A stretch of 64,000 nucleotides of DNA, from positions 1,265,540 through 1,329,539 of the forward strand of contig JABBOT010000002.1 in NCBI GenBank assembly GCA_016165875.1, given 5' to 3'. Position numbers and translations under genes: made by a program. Source of the stretch: Acanthopleura granulata. Lineage: Eukaryota; Mollusca; Polyplacophora; Chitonida; Chitonidae. Positions 1 through 12,000 of the stretch are shown here, piece by piece. The stretch's first letter is position 1, and each line of letters begins with the position of its first letter. The notes under the pieces are model-generated. The model worked only from the letters and a program-made list of their open reading frames with translations, had not been told where the DNA came from and did no database searches.

Positions 1-3000
1 ATTAAACACGATACATTTCAGATGACGACGTTTAGCATGAAAGCGACTCAGCTTTCGTGTAACTTGCACATATTGCAACTTCTTCCTCGAACTGGACGGG
101 TGATAGGAAAAAAGCGAAGTCTTTGGCCATCGCTTTTAAATATACCTCGGGCTACAATGGTCTAGCTCGGATATTCACCACTTCGAACGTTTAAACCATA
201 CGGTTGTTCGCCAGCAAGTATCCTCGCAAATTCCAATGAGCAGAAAACAACCATATCAGTAGTCTCGATTTATAGAGATGTGGCAAAGTTAGAACTGCTA
301 AAAGAAATATGGATCTATATACGATGGTGACAGAGTAGATGTTGTGACGTCAGATCGTGGTGATGATGTTAGATCGTTGTGATACTTAGTTTTATACAGA
401 ATGCACCAATCCGGACATCTGGCTCCTGGCCCATGACGCCTGGTTCAGCTATCATCTGAGCTGCAAAGGTTACACTGGGGATGTTCCAGGCTTCCTAAAC
501 TTTACCTACACCTAAATTTTTTGTCATCTAGCGTTAATATCAATCAAATAAGTGAATTCTACATAAGTTTCCAAGAACATATTCGCCCATAATGAAAAGC
601 TCAAGGAATAGAGCAGAAAAAAAAAAAAACAATCTCGAATAATAAGATAAACCATGATTCCTTTCCAACTGACAATGTTGATACCTGAGTCAGGCGTGAA
701 GGAAATAAAGGGCGTTGTTTCCTCAGTACTTCTTGTTCGGTCACATACGCACATAGGCCACAGAACCTCACAAACTACATTCAGTACACGCCTAAGCCTA
801 ATTCCTAATCATCGAGGATCCATTTTACGAAGGTGTAAGTAACTACCATGGTAGCTGCCAGGTCAAAGTAACAACCATGGTGACGTATCTCTGCAGCATG
901 TGTCGCTATGGCAATTACGTTCCAGACAGCTTACACCCTGTTTGTAAAACGGGCTCCTGAACACAACTTAAGACAATGACACCAAATTGTTAAACAGATA
1001 TGTTTTTAATCTGACAATTATCAGCATTCAAGATTCTTACTTACAATCATACATTACGTTAACAATATTCTGTTTAAATACAGTCACCAGTGACTGATGA
1101 TACCTTGGGTAGTCAAGTAAAAATACGTTTCCAAACTATGTACAGTCAAGCACATGTGATGGGTTTATACAATATATACAGGATAATTTAGAGCAGTTTT
1201 AAATTTAAAACAAAAATCGAATAAGTACAAAATACAGTTCCAATACTAACTGGGTAACAATAAGTGTACACACGTTGTGTGAACCTATCATAAACATACA
1301 TGCAAGCAGCATACAGTAACACTAGCTGTGATATGCATACCAAATCAGATTGCCAATGCCCCCCCCCCCTTCACCGCACTCCGGCGCTTACATGTATGTC
1401 TAATAAATTTACCAGTCATCTGTGCTGATAAAATTGTGTCTCTATAACCTCTTTATGAAAATTTCTGTATGTATCCACTGTTGGGAGAATGAAAGACAGC
1501 CACATCAACCTCGACTGTGATTGGCATGTAAACCAAATCAAGATACTTACAATGGTTTGTCAACACTGGCATAGAAATTATTCAACAATTAATGAAAAGC
1601 ACTGAAAGCACTATACAAAACACAACCTCCAAAATCAGCTTGTATCACTGTTCAGTACCAAAATCATATTGAAACATATAATCCAAACAGTTTCTTATGG
1701 GTAAAGACGCCTTGATGTTTTTCTCCAAACTTCTTCTTAGCAAGTCAACTCTATTTGTCACATATAATAGAAACGCATACACACATCCATACACTTTCAA
1801 ACTAATCCTTCAGCTCTTCTGCTAATACAAAATGCTTCAAATTACTATGGTAAATAAAATCAACATAAACCACCTACAGGTAACAAATCTGTACATGATA
1901 TGTTGACTAAAGTCAGTGAACCATTACATTCAATCATAATCTACAACTGATGCGAATGTCTTATTTCAATGACTGCAGGGATATTATTTACAAATCTGGC
2001 ACACACTAAAATTATCATGATTCATTTTCAGCCACATTGACCAGAAATTCTTCATTCACATTTACAAACATATTCACACACATTATCATGTAAACATCAA
2101 CATAAGGCATCATACAATACATGACATCAATGTTTACAAAAAACACTGAGTATCTCTTTTTATCTCATGGTAAACAAAGTTCAGGAAACACAAAAACAGG
2201 TCTCAGTGACACAGGAGTGACAGAATCAGTGTGATGATTTTTCAATTTTTTGCTACAGCAGAATAATAAACATCACATCAATTCAACTTTTAAATACATG
2301 GAAAGCATCATAAAATCAATGATGATTACTCTCACTTCTCACTCTTGTTATAAAAAGCGTTTCAGTGATTTCCACAAAAGCTATTACCTTCAGTTTTCCA
2401 GCATTTAACAACACAGCCCCCAGTTAAAGAATACCACTTCCTGTAGAGATTATTTGACACTACGTTGGTGTTTTTTTTTCATCACAAAATACAGCATTCC
2501 ATATTGCACATTAAAACTAACATAGTTTTATGTGTTTTTCCCCTGCAATTAATCGTACTTCAAGCACAAGGCCTTTAAAAAAATGTCAAGCACACAAATG
2601 GCCTATAAGATCCTTGTTCTATAGATTTACATTCAAATTTTTTTTTTCAAATAAAGCCAAGGGTTCAGGCATGTTATACATGTTCACAACTTTAAGTATG
2701 CTGGAACACCAGAATGATAGGGTAGGGGTTGCAATCATCGAAGTGGGGGAGTGAGGGAGGACCAAAGATACCTAGGTGGTCCTTTTGTGCTATGAAACTC
2801 CCTTCCCCACACACACACAAAAAAAAAAAGAAAAAAAGAGAAAAAACAACCTGCCCTATTGCTCTGAAGTTGCAAGCGTTTTACCATGCCTTGTGCACAA
2901 TAGCATAAATACTCAGTTAGTATTAGAGGATTACTGTGAATCACCTTACAGTTATTAGTTATATGGCACTCTTACATTTTGATACTAGTCTGGAAAACAG

Positions 3001-5264
3001 GCACTACCCATGCTGACACTAAAGGATTATGTGGTATCTACACTTTTGCATATATCTTGAAGATGCAGTAAACCCATATACCAGCCTCCCATACATTAGC
3101 TGATTCTGTTACGAATACCTAACAGTTTATGTGATATCTTCTGAAAAATATACTATGCCCTTGTGATAAACAAACATGCCCCTCCCCGTTTGACCAACAC
3201 ACATACACATACTTATAAACAGGTATGTCGAAGATATAAAGTTATTTTCACTTAAAATGTACAAGCATCAAGCTTCAGAAGACTTCTGAGCATCGAGGTT
3301 CTAAAACATACAAAAGTTGGAAGTGTACTGTCCTAAAACAAGTCATTTACATGTAACCATTAATATAACCTAGAAAATTTGCCCTTTTAACACATCCATT
3401 CAAGTTAATGACATAAGAAACATTACCAGTGAGAAGATGGAAATTGTGGAACTGTCTTTTAAGGATGCTAGCACATAGTAAACAGCAACGAGTCTAAAAT
3501 GTAGTCTTCACCCACATTAAGGCAAAAGTGACAATGAAACGCCAAACAAATGTGCAACATATCTGATTCATAAAGTACAAAACCATTTTCCAACAGAGGT
3601 AACACTGTAACACGTTTTTTTTTTTTTCGTTTTTTTTTCCCCTTACATAAGAAAGTGTTGCAGTTAAAAGTCCAATAGTTCACTATTTCAATGAAACACA
3701 TGCAAGTAGCCTGCAACGTTTGCTTGCATTACCATATTTCTGTCTTAAGTTAACAGCCAAGCCAACATAAGTAAAACAATTAAAAAATACCCCCATCCCC
3801 CACCCACTTCCTTTGGTGAAGATCCATTGAAAAGGCAAAACTGTCATCACCAGAAAACAATTCCAAACTTAAGCATTTGAAGGCAAGACATGCTTTGAAT
3901 AGATTTAAATGGAATTATACACTGAAAGTTGATTTCAGATTACAAGCTGCTGGCTATAAAGTATAAAACCTACACTAGGCCGATCAAAAACTGTTTAAAA
4001 ACTGATTAAAGACATCTAAACAATCAATCATATGTGCAAATAATCTGACCAGGTTCTTGTGGTTATTTGTATGTTCATAGCAATATGAGTATAATATATA
4101 GGGGTGCCAATCTTAAATGAGGTAGAAACAGTAAACACTGTACTATAAAACTGAACATTTGCTTAGCATTTCTCTTCATCTGGTAGCATAAGTTTTAGTT
4201 TCTCATTTCCTGAGATAAATGTGCCCAGATATATATGTAATTTCCTCCAATTAATCAATAATGAGTAAAAACACATTTTTTTTCTACATTTCTGGTGCAT
4301 TTTATACCTAAGAAACAGGCAAAGTGTAGCAGGCTTCTGCATATCCAAAGGTGATAATAACCATAGCAAAATTATTATCAGCAAAGCATTAAACCTTGAA
4401 AGCCAAGACAAAGAAAGCAGGCACATACAGCCACATTCAGGTGCCACTAATTTTCAACTACTGCAAAAAAGCCTTGTAGAAATATGAAATGCAGGTAAAC
4501 TTCAATACACTGCAAATACAGCACAAATCAATCACAGTAAAGAAAAAAGGGTGTAAACAGAAATTTGATGTTAGGTGGAAAAAAAAAACAACATTTTTCT
4601 CACACATGATCATGGTGGTGTTTTCAACTGACAGCCAGTCATCAGTGATTTCCAGAACAGTAAGCCAATCAAATCATCCCACTGGACAAGAAGGTTAAAG
4701 TTCAGGTGATTGTGCTTCACTGTAGCTCTGTCCAGGTCAAAGAGTGAGGGGAGGTAATTAAGGACGAGGCGCTGATTGAGTGGTTAAGACAGAACATCAC
4801 TATGCTGTGTGGATATTGCACAGGCGTTAGCTAATCATTCTGAAAAATAGAAAGGTACCCTACACTGAGAAGACTTGGGCATCCAGGAAAAAAAAAAAAA
4901 CAGCCTTAAGTCAGTTTCAAAGATACATTCATAAACGTGATTTGTTCATTCATTAGATGATTTGAAAGTTACATGCGTGCATGCCTGCATACAAACACTG
5001 GGTTAATATAAAGGTTGGTCAGAGAACAATGTTATATAACACAGTTTTTGAAGAGGAACACTGCATGTGTTGTAGCATCAAATATGAACACAAATATTCA
5101 CAAACATTTATGCTTGAAGCTGGATTCCCCTGCACCTTCTACCATGGTCCTGGGATAAAATGGGATAAGCAGTATTATTTTTAATCTGTATGTAATTAAA
5201 AGAAAATGGAATGAGTCACATATGTATCCAAATTACAGGAATTACATGAAAATGATTACTGTAC
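1..5264. other. No gene recognised
   Basis: AT-rich sequence with A exceeding T on the plus strand and several A tracts. I find no exon with recognisable protein similarity on either strand. A short piece at about 4764-4792 (gacgaggcgctgattgagtg, gttaagac) resembles the start of a tRNA-Ser or a SINE head, without a B box. A C10 tract lies near 1360. It may be distal 3' UTR of MGRN1 or intergenic. Confidence 0.5.
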
Positions 5265-6300
5265 TTCTTTCAAGGTAATTTATTTATTTATTTGATTGGC
5301 GTTTTACGCCATACTCGAGAATATTTCCCTAATACAATGGCAGCCAGCATTATGGAGGGAGGAAAACGGGAAGAGCCCTGGGGAAACCCATAACCATCAG
5401 CAGGTTGCTGGCAGACTTTCCTATGTACAGCCTGAGAGGAAGGCAGGATTAGCTGGACTTGAACAGTCATTGGCGAGAGGCTTCTGGGTAATAACACTGC
5501 GCTAATCACCTGAGCCAAGGAGGCCCTCAAGCTAATTTAGGTCTGTGTACAAAATTGGATGGGTAAAATTACAAGTAACTTCAAACACACAAACTTAATG
5601 TGATGTAAAAAGAGAGAAAAAACAGATGAAAAATAATCCAATCAAATAATTCTACAACTGGTGTATACAACATACAGAAAATTTTGGTATACGCTGCACA
5701 TGGTGACGGCCAGCTAGTGTGACTATAATTTAAAAACAACACATAAGATTGTACAATACAACCGCACTAGATAGTAAGACGTACAACTGAATGACATTAA
5801 CAAACCAATTAAATAGTACATTAAAACAGCTGACGATGGCACATAAATCTGGTTTTCTTTTTGCACAAGCTTGACTAGTGCATCTACAGAACTGTACAAT
5901 ATGTTTTCTTGGAGATCTTCAAAATACCGAGAACTGATCAGGATTTGAATGCTAAACAAAGCACAAATAAAAAATAAGTTGCATGTTGAAATAGGAAAGG
6001 ATATTTAAAAAGCAAGCCAACTTGCAAAGAGTTTCTCAAAGATTTCACACAGTAATATTAGACTTGAGTTAACATGGGTGACATGAGTTATGATTAAAAC
6101 ACATCAGCTTTACATCCTCACTTTGGCATAGCTATGAATACTGAACTCCATCAAAATCTGAATATGTTTACATAACCAATGACTTAAATTTCCGATTGCC
6201 TTTTGAAAGAAGAAGAAGAAAAAAAAAAGGGGATTAGCTTCAGCTGAAGTGCACATTTCTCATGACAGGAAACCCACAACTTTGGTATTGACGGCCAACT
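5265..6300 (-). other. MGRN1: Presumed MGRN1 3' UTR
   Basis: No coding signal between the MGRN1 stop and the SINE at 5283-5527. The only AATAAA on the gene's strand anywhere from 850 to 6300 that I could find is the overlapping set in the SINE tail (5279-5292); an ATTAAA lies just beyond at about 5175-5180. The transcript probably ends here, but a longer UTR cannot be excluded. Confidence 0.4.
5283..5527 (-). mobile_element. SINE family A copy with 12-bp target duplication, in the MGRN1 3' region
   Basis: Reads on the minus strand from a degraded tRNA-like head (GAGGGCCTCCTTGGCTCAGG) through a body resembling other copies (aaacccataaccatcagcagg on plus) to an AAATAAATAAAT tail. It is flanked by caaggtaattta (5271-5282) and caagctaattta (5528-5539), 11 of 12 identical. 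Same orientation as MGRN1, about 770 nt after its stop; the tail gives AATAAA three times (5279-5292). Confidence 0.85.
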
Positions 6301-9034
6301 CTACCCGGATGAATTCTGATAATCTTCTTTTGGAGCAGTGGTAGCCGTCAGTAGCATGTGTGAGCTTGTGGTACTACTGTAACTAGAAACATCTGTACTA
6401 ACAGGCGTTCCAGGCAGGGATAAGGTCTCTGTCAGACTCAGGGGCTGGTAACACGGCTCTTCGCTCTCCTCTTTCACCTCCGTCTTGTCATAAAACACTT
6501 TGCGGTGGGGCGTAGGTCGGAATTTCACTTCCAGTGGATCTGCCATGGCGTCTGTCAACATGAGCAGACGGAAACGGTAAATTGTCACACCAACCCAGAT
6601 ATCTGGTGCAGTCATTCAACTTGCAAGGAGCAAGCAAATTTACAGGGGAGATAATGCTACATAAGAATAATTTCAACAACGTCCTTGCGATTATCTCCCT
6701 TCTATTATAAACATTTCAGGCAAAGAAGGTACTAAACAGAACTGCACTCACCTTCTAAAACTGAAATCCAAAAAAAGTAGTTTCTTTAAAATTTGTTTCA
6801 ACATAACCATTAATGCATAGCATTAAAGGTTCAAGAGTACTGAATGCTTTGTTTTGCAGCGTGAAAACCTTGACGGAATGAGGACGTGAAGTTACTCAGT
6901 CTGTCCCACTAGTGACACTTCCATATCTACTCACACTCCACAGCAGGTAATTCTGGGCCCTCGTAGTCCGGAGCTGGCTCGTCCTCCTCAGTGCTCTCCC
7001 TTTCATCATCGGCGTCGTCTCCTGCCGTGAGGTCCACACCCACTGCTGAAGGGTCACACCCAGGATGAGCCGTCCCGCTCGTATCACCATGGGGGATCTA
7101 CAGAAGGCAAACTCATTATGAATGACTGATTGGTTGAGGTTGAAGGCCATACTCAAGAGTTCCTCACTCATATGACAAGGGTCAGGTTTCTGCACAGAGC
7201 AAACCACAGTGCCTTGAGTAAACCAACAACATCAGCCCAGGTACACGACAAATTTCTCCATGTATTAAAAGCCACAGTCAAAACAGAAAGAGCCAGCTTC
7301 GAAAGTGCACCCTCTTTGAGCAAAGGTCTGGTAGTCACAGCAACTCAGAGCTTTAAGCGTCTTTAATAGCGGGTTGACAAAATAACTTCTCACTAATTTA
7401 TTGTAAAGTTATAGGGTATACAGGTACATCTACACTGTTTGTGCTAGTTAAGGTAGTTCTATCAACATTATGCTATAACACAGTTCATATTCTTGTTTGA
7501 ACTGAAAACAGAAATATCTCTGACATGGGAGTCAGATGAACTAAATGACAGGCATTACGTACAAACATTACCCTCCACAGACACAAATACAAAAAAAGTT
7601 TATAGTTCAAATTTCATTACACAAGACGACAAATAAGTGGGCCTCCATGGCCAATCAGGTTAGTGTGCCAGCATGTCGTAGTGACCCTGGTGCTTCTCAC
7701 CAATGCGGTCACTGTGAGTTCAAGTCCAACTCAAACTGGCTTTCCTTTCTGGCCTTACATGGTAAGGTCCTCCAGCAACCTGCGGATGGTCATGGGTTTC
7801 CCACCGGCCGCTCTGCTCAGTTTCCTTCCACCACAAAGATTTCCATCATTGTATAAGTGAAATATTCTTAAATACAGCGTAAAACATCAATCAAATAAAT
7901 AAATCTCCCTAAAACAATGAGAATACTTTCAAATACCAATACCCCTAACAGGGAATACACATCACAGGGAGCTCAAAATTATGAAAATAAAATTTTTGTT
8001 GTTAAAACAAGTTTTTATTGCTTAAGGTGTTCATTTACATACTTGTAAAACAACGTGGTCGGCCACATGATCTTCGTCCTCAGTTGTCTCCCTTACCACT
8101 TCTACAGAGGCTGACTTTGTCTTCATGTCTATCATCTCAGCCTCTGGTGACACTGGCGCAGACTGGGAGCCTTTCTGCACATACCTGAGGGAAAACAGAT
8201 TCAGACAGTGTTACATGTAGCTTGGAGTACAAATAGGTGTTATTAAATCCCTTGACTCTAACAGATAGATTATGTTTAGTGCCTAAAATTTTGTCCTAAC
8301 CATTGCACTTTTTAGAGGCAAGTAAATGTCATAAACTATTGCTACTGCCATTGAAACTTACATTTTACACTAGTATATCATCCTACCTTCCAAACAAACA
8401 TCAAAACACTATTCTAAAATGAACAGAGCTCTCAGAATGAGGCAACATGAATAACTGTCATGGACAAAATTTTACATCATTTACAGTATTTATTATTCAG
8501 AATTTTCTGTTTATATGATGTTCATCAGGTTAATGGTTGCAACACACTGGGAAGCCTGAGTTGAATCCACACATATATTTGAAGATCTATGAATGCTGAG
8601 AAATATAAAACAATTTCATTGTTTGGGGAAAATTTCAGCATTAATCAACTGCTGGGTGGGGGATCTATGATCATCAGCTGATTGTTGGGGAAGTCATATG
8701 CAAAGTCCTTCAATATCTGGAAAAAACTTGAACAGACCAAAAAATCATACACACAATCAATAACTTGTCACCAACATCACTAAATGACTAGCACAGTTTA
8801 TGATGATTCCCAAATGCAGTAGTAGAAGATCTAAAGCATTACCTGACTTTGGGGACAGAGGATTTTTTGGGCGATTTTCGAGTGGACTTCACAGGATCAG
8901 GCGATTGATCCGTCATGACAACCTCAGGTGTGCCACGCCCATCCACACCCTCCCCCAGGTCCTCTGTCGTCGTCACCTTGTCCTCTTTCGTCTCAGTGGA
9001 CAGATCCTTGGGAGACCGCTCCTCAGATTGCCTC
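6301..9034 (-). CDS. MGRN1: MGRN1 exons 11-14: acidic, disordered C-terminal tail
   Basis: Exons 8843-9034, 8043-8184, 6935-7097 and 6301-6551 encode about 250 residues with no folded domain that I can recognise. Exon 11 is Lys/Ser/Thr-rich (RRQSEERSPKDLS, STRKSPKKSS). Exon 12 carries REEDEDHVADHV-like acidic stretches, exon 13 is very acidic (AGDDADDERESTEEDEPAPDYEG), and exon 14 has FRPTPHRKVFYDKTE followed by a Ser/Thr-rich end. Joins are AG|G (R), frame 0 and T|AC (Y). I see no P(S/T)AP motif of the kind vertebrate MGRN1 uses to bind TSG101; the closest is QSAP in exon 12. Confidence 0.85.
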
Positions 9035-12000
9035 CTAAACAAAAATTAAAACTGAATCAACACACTGCAAAGAGATCCTTTGAAGCATGCTCCACAGCCT
9101 GCCTTCTAAAGTGAAAGTGAATAATACACTCCACATAGATCTTGGGCACACGCTTCTCTGTCTACCTGCAAAACAGAAAGTGGAAGTGAACAACACATTG
9201 TACATGGACCCTTTGGCACATGCTCCTCAGAATGCCTTCTAAAGTGAAAGTGAATAAGACATTATACATTGGTCCTTGGGAGCAAGCTCCTCAAACTGCT
9301 TTCTAAAGTGAAAGTGAATAACATGTTGCATGTGGATCCTTGGGAGAACGCTTCTCGAAAAGCCTTCTAAACAGGAAGTGAAAGCGAACAACACACTGGA
9401 CATGGATAATTGGGAGACTGCTCCTCTGACTGCCTTCTGAGGTGAAAGTGAATAATACAATGCACAGGGATCTTGGGCACACGCTTCTCTGCATGCCAGC
9501 CAAACAAAAAGTGGAAGTGAACAACACATTGTACATGGATCTTGGGCACATGCTTCTCTGTTTGCCAGGCAAACAGAAAGTGAAAGTGAACAACACACTG
9601 TACAGGGATCTTGGGCACATGCTTCTTTGTCTGCCTGCCAAACAGAAAGTGAATGTGAACACCACACTGTGCATGGATCCTTTGGAGCATCCTCCTCAGA
9701 CTGCCTTCTAAAGTGAAAGTGAATAACACACTGCACATGGATCCATGAGAGCAAGCTCCTAAGACTGCCTGCTAAATAAAGAGTGGAAGTGCATATGACA
9801 TTGCACAATGGAAGTCACTATACATAAGTAACCAAATTTGATGACCATAATGCATGTGCTTCAGCATACTGTTCTGTCTTTTAAGGTTCAAACAATGATC
9901 CCCATTTACATATCTTTGATCATGCAGAAAATGACAATCCAATGATAAACATTCTATCTTACTATCTTACATACCAATCTTAGATGCTAGCACTGATTTT
10001 ACCTTTTCACAGATCTTCTCTTGTCTGTCTTGGGTCCATCTTCTGACATACGGTGGGAGTGAACCATGCCTAGCCAAATAAAATACAGACAGGCTTTTTG
10101 GTAATTCTTTGATATACATGTACAAGTACAAGATTATGTTACCAATTACAACGCTAACATTCAGCTTTACATGTATGAAGTGCCCCTTGGAATCAGAAAG
10201 AGATGCCTACTCTTCAGTATTTATACTAGATCCTCAAATGATATCTGTAAAAGGTAGAAATACAGCCCTGGGAAGTAAGTGTCCTGCATTTCACAATTAA
10301 TATGTAATCCTGACATTTTTCTAAATTTTTTTAGTAGAAGTACTGTATACCTGTAGGAATACGTTATCTCAAAAGGTACCAATATAGCCCTAGGAAGGAA
10401 GTGCCCTACACCCAAAGAGTAATAAGTATTTTTGTTATTTTTTCCTAACTTATACTAATTGAAATACTGTGATCCTGTAGGAGTGGGTTTTTCTTTGGTT
10501 TTTTTTTCTCCTCAGTTCTGAAATTTACCACCTAGATCAATACTCTCAGGATCCACAATTTCCTATTACAACATTTCTACAGTAAACTTGCTGTGGTATG
10601 ACTGAGTGTATGACTGGCATACCTTCCTGGAGGGACTGTAGAGGGTTGGGTGGCAATGGTGGATAGACCTGCCCATTGAGGGCCTCTATGAGAGAGACAG
10701 CCTCATAGCCCGGGGGCACACCTTCCTGGCTGATTGGGTTCTCATCCGATTCAGGCTGAAAAATAGACAAGAATACAGTATCAACCTGGCTGCAGGTGAT
10801 CTGACACTGGCATGCCACAAGCTCTCAACTACCAATCTTCCGACAGTCAACAACCAGTCTACTATCATCAAACCATCTTCTCAAGCTGCAGGATTATTCT
10901 GATATCTCTATAAAATCTAGCTAGCTTTTCAGTTTTAGAGCAGTTTTAGGTTGTCTCCTATTGCATCAGCACGGCATACCAGTTATCCCTGTATATGGAC
11001 ATTGAAGGCTGTGAACAGCAGAAAAACTGCTTTAATGTATGTCATTAAAATGTTTTAGGTATAAAGCTAACAAGGTCCCTGTGCAAGTTCTTGTTTTATC
11101 AGACCATCTCTCCAAGACCAGACCAAATTTTCCCACATGGTTTGTGTACTACCATGTGAGCGCATAGTTCACAGCAAACCCAAGAACACTGGGAAAAGCA
11201 ATCAGATCACACTGTATCATTATTTATTTATTTCTTTGACTGGGAGCTTAACACCACAAGGAAAATTTAATTTCACTTAAATAATAGCAGTCAAGTTAAT
11301 GGGTGGAGGAAACCACAAAACCAAGACTAAGCTAACATGGAATAACAAGGACATACTGAGCTAGTGGCATAAGCTGTGTCTTACTCACCAGTACTTTTTG
11401 TATGGAGAGATGGTATAAAGTCTTACTCACCAGTACTTGTTGTATGGAGAGATGGTATAAGGTCTTACTCACCAGTACTTGTTGTATTGCGAGAGCTTGT
11501 TTCTTCCTCATGGCCCTGATCTGTAGGAGAGCTCTGAATGGAGCTCTACAGAAGGGACAGCAGCTGGACTGGTACCTGAGCGACTCAGCACAACAGTTAC
11601 ACAGGCAGAGGTGACGGCACGGCAGGATCAGAGTGTCTCGTGTGTCAGACATACAGATCACACACTCAGATCCAGTGTCCTCCATCTCATCATCAGGGTC
11701 CAGCTGAAACCGAAAACGAAAGTACATGCCATCCAAAATGCAAAAGTTTATGCAAGCATTTAAACCTTTCTGTGAAAAGCAACATTCATATACAAAGACA
11801 TGTAATGTCCTGAGACAAGGTTTATGTATCTTTTGTCTGAGCAAAATGTCAAAAATGAATACCTCAAGAAAGAATTTAATGTGGTATATCATCTGAAATC
11901 CAACACACTGTAAATAAATGCAAAACTAATGAATTATTATTTATATTATTGGATTTGTGTTTTACGCCTTACTCAAGAATATTTCACCTATACGATGGCT

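Noticed and set aside
9239..9808. A 189-codon open frame on the minus strand
   Set aside because: It runs through the splice-acceptor repeat array, its peptide is the repeat translated in changing frames, and other frames are open too. It is a repeat by-product in an intron.
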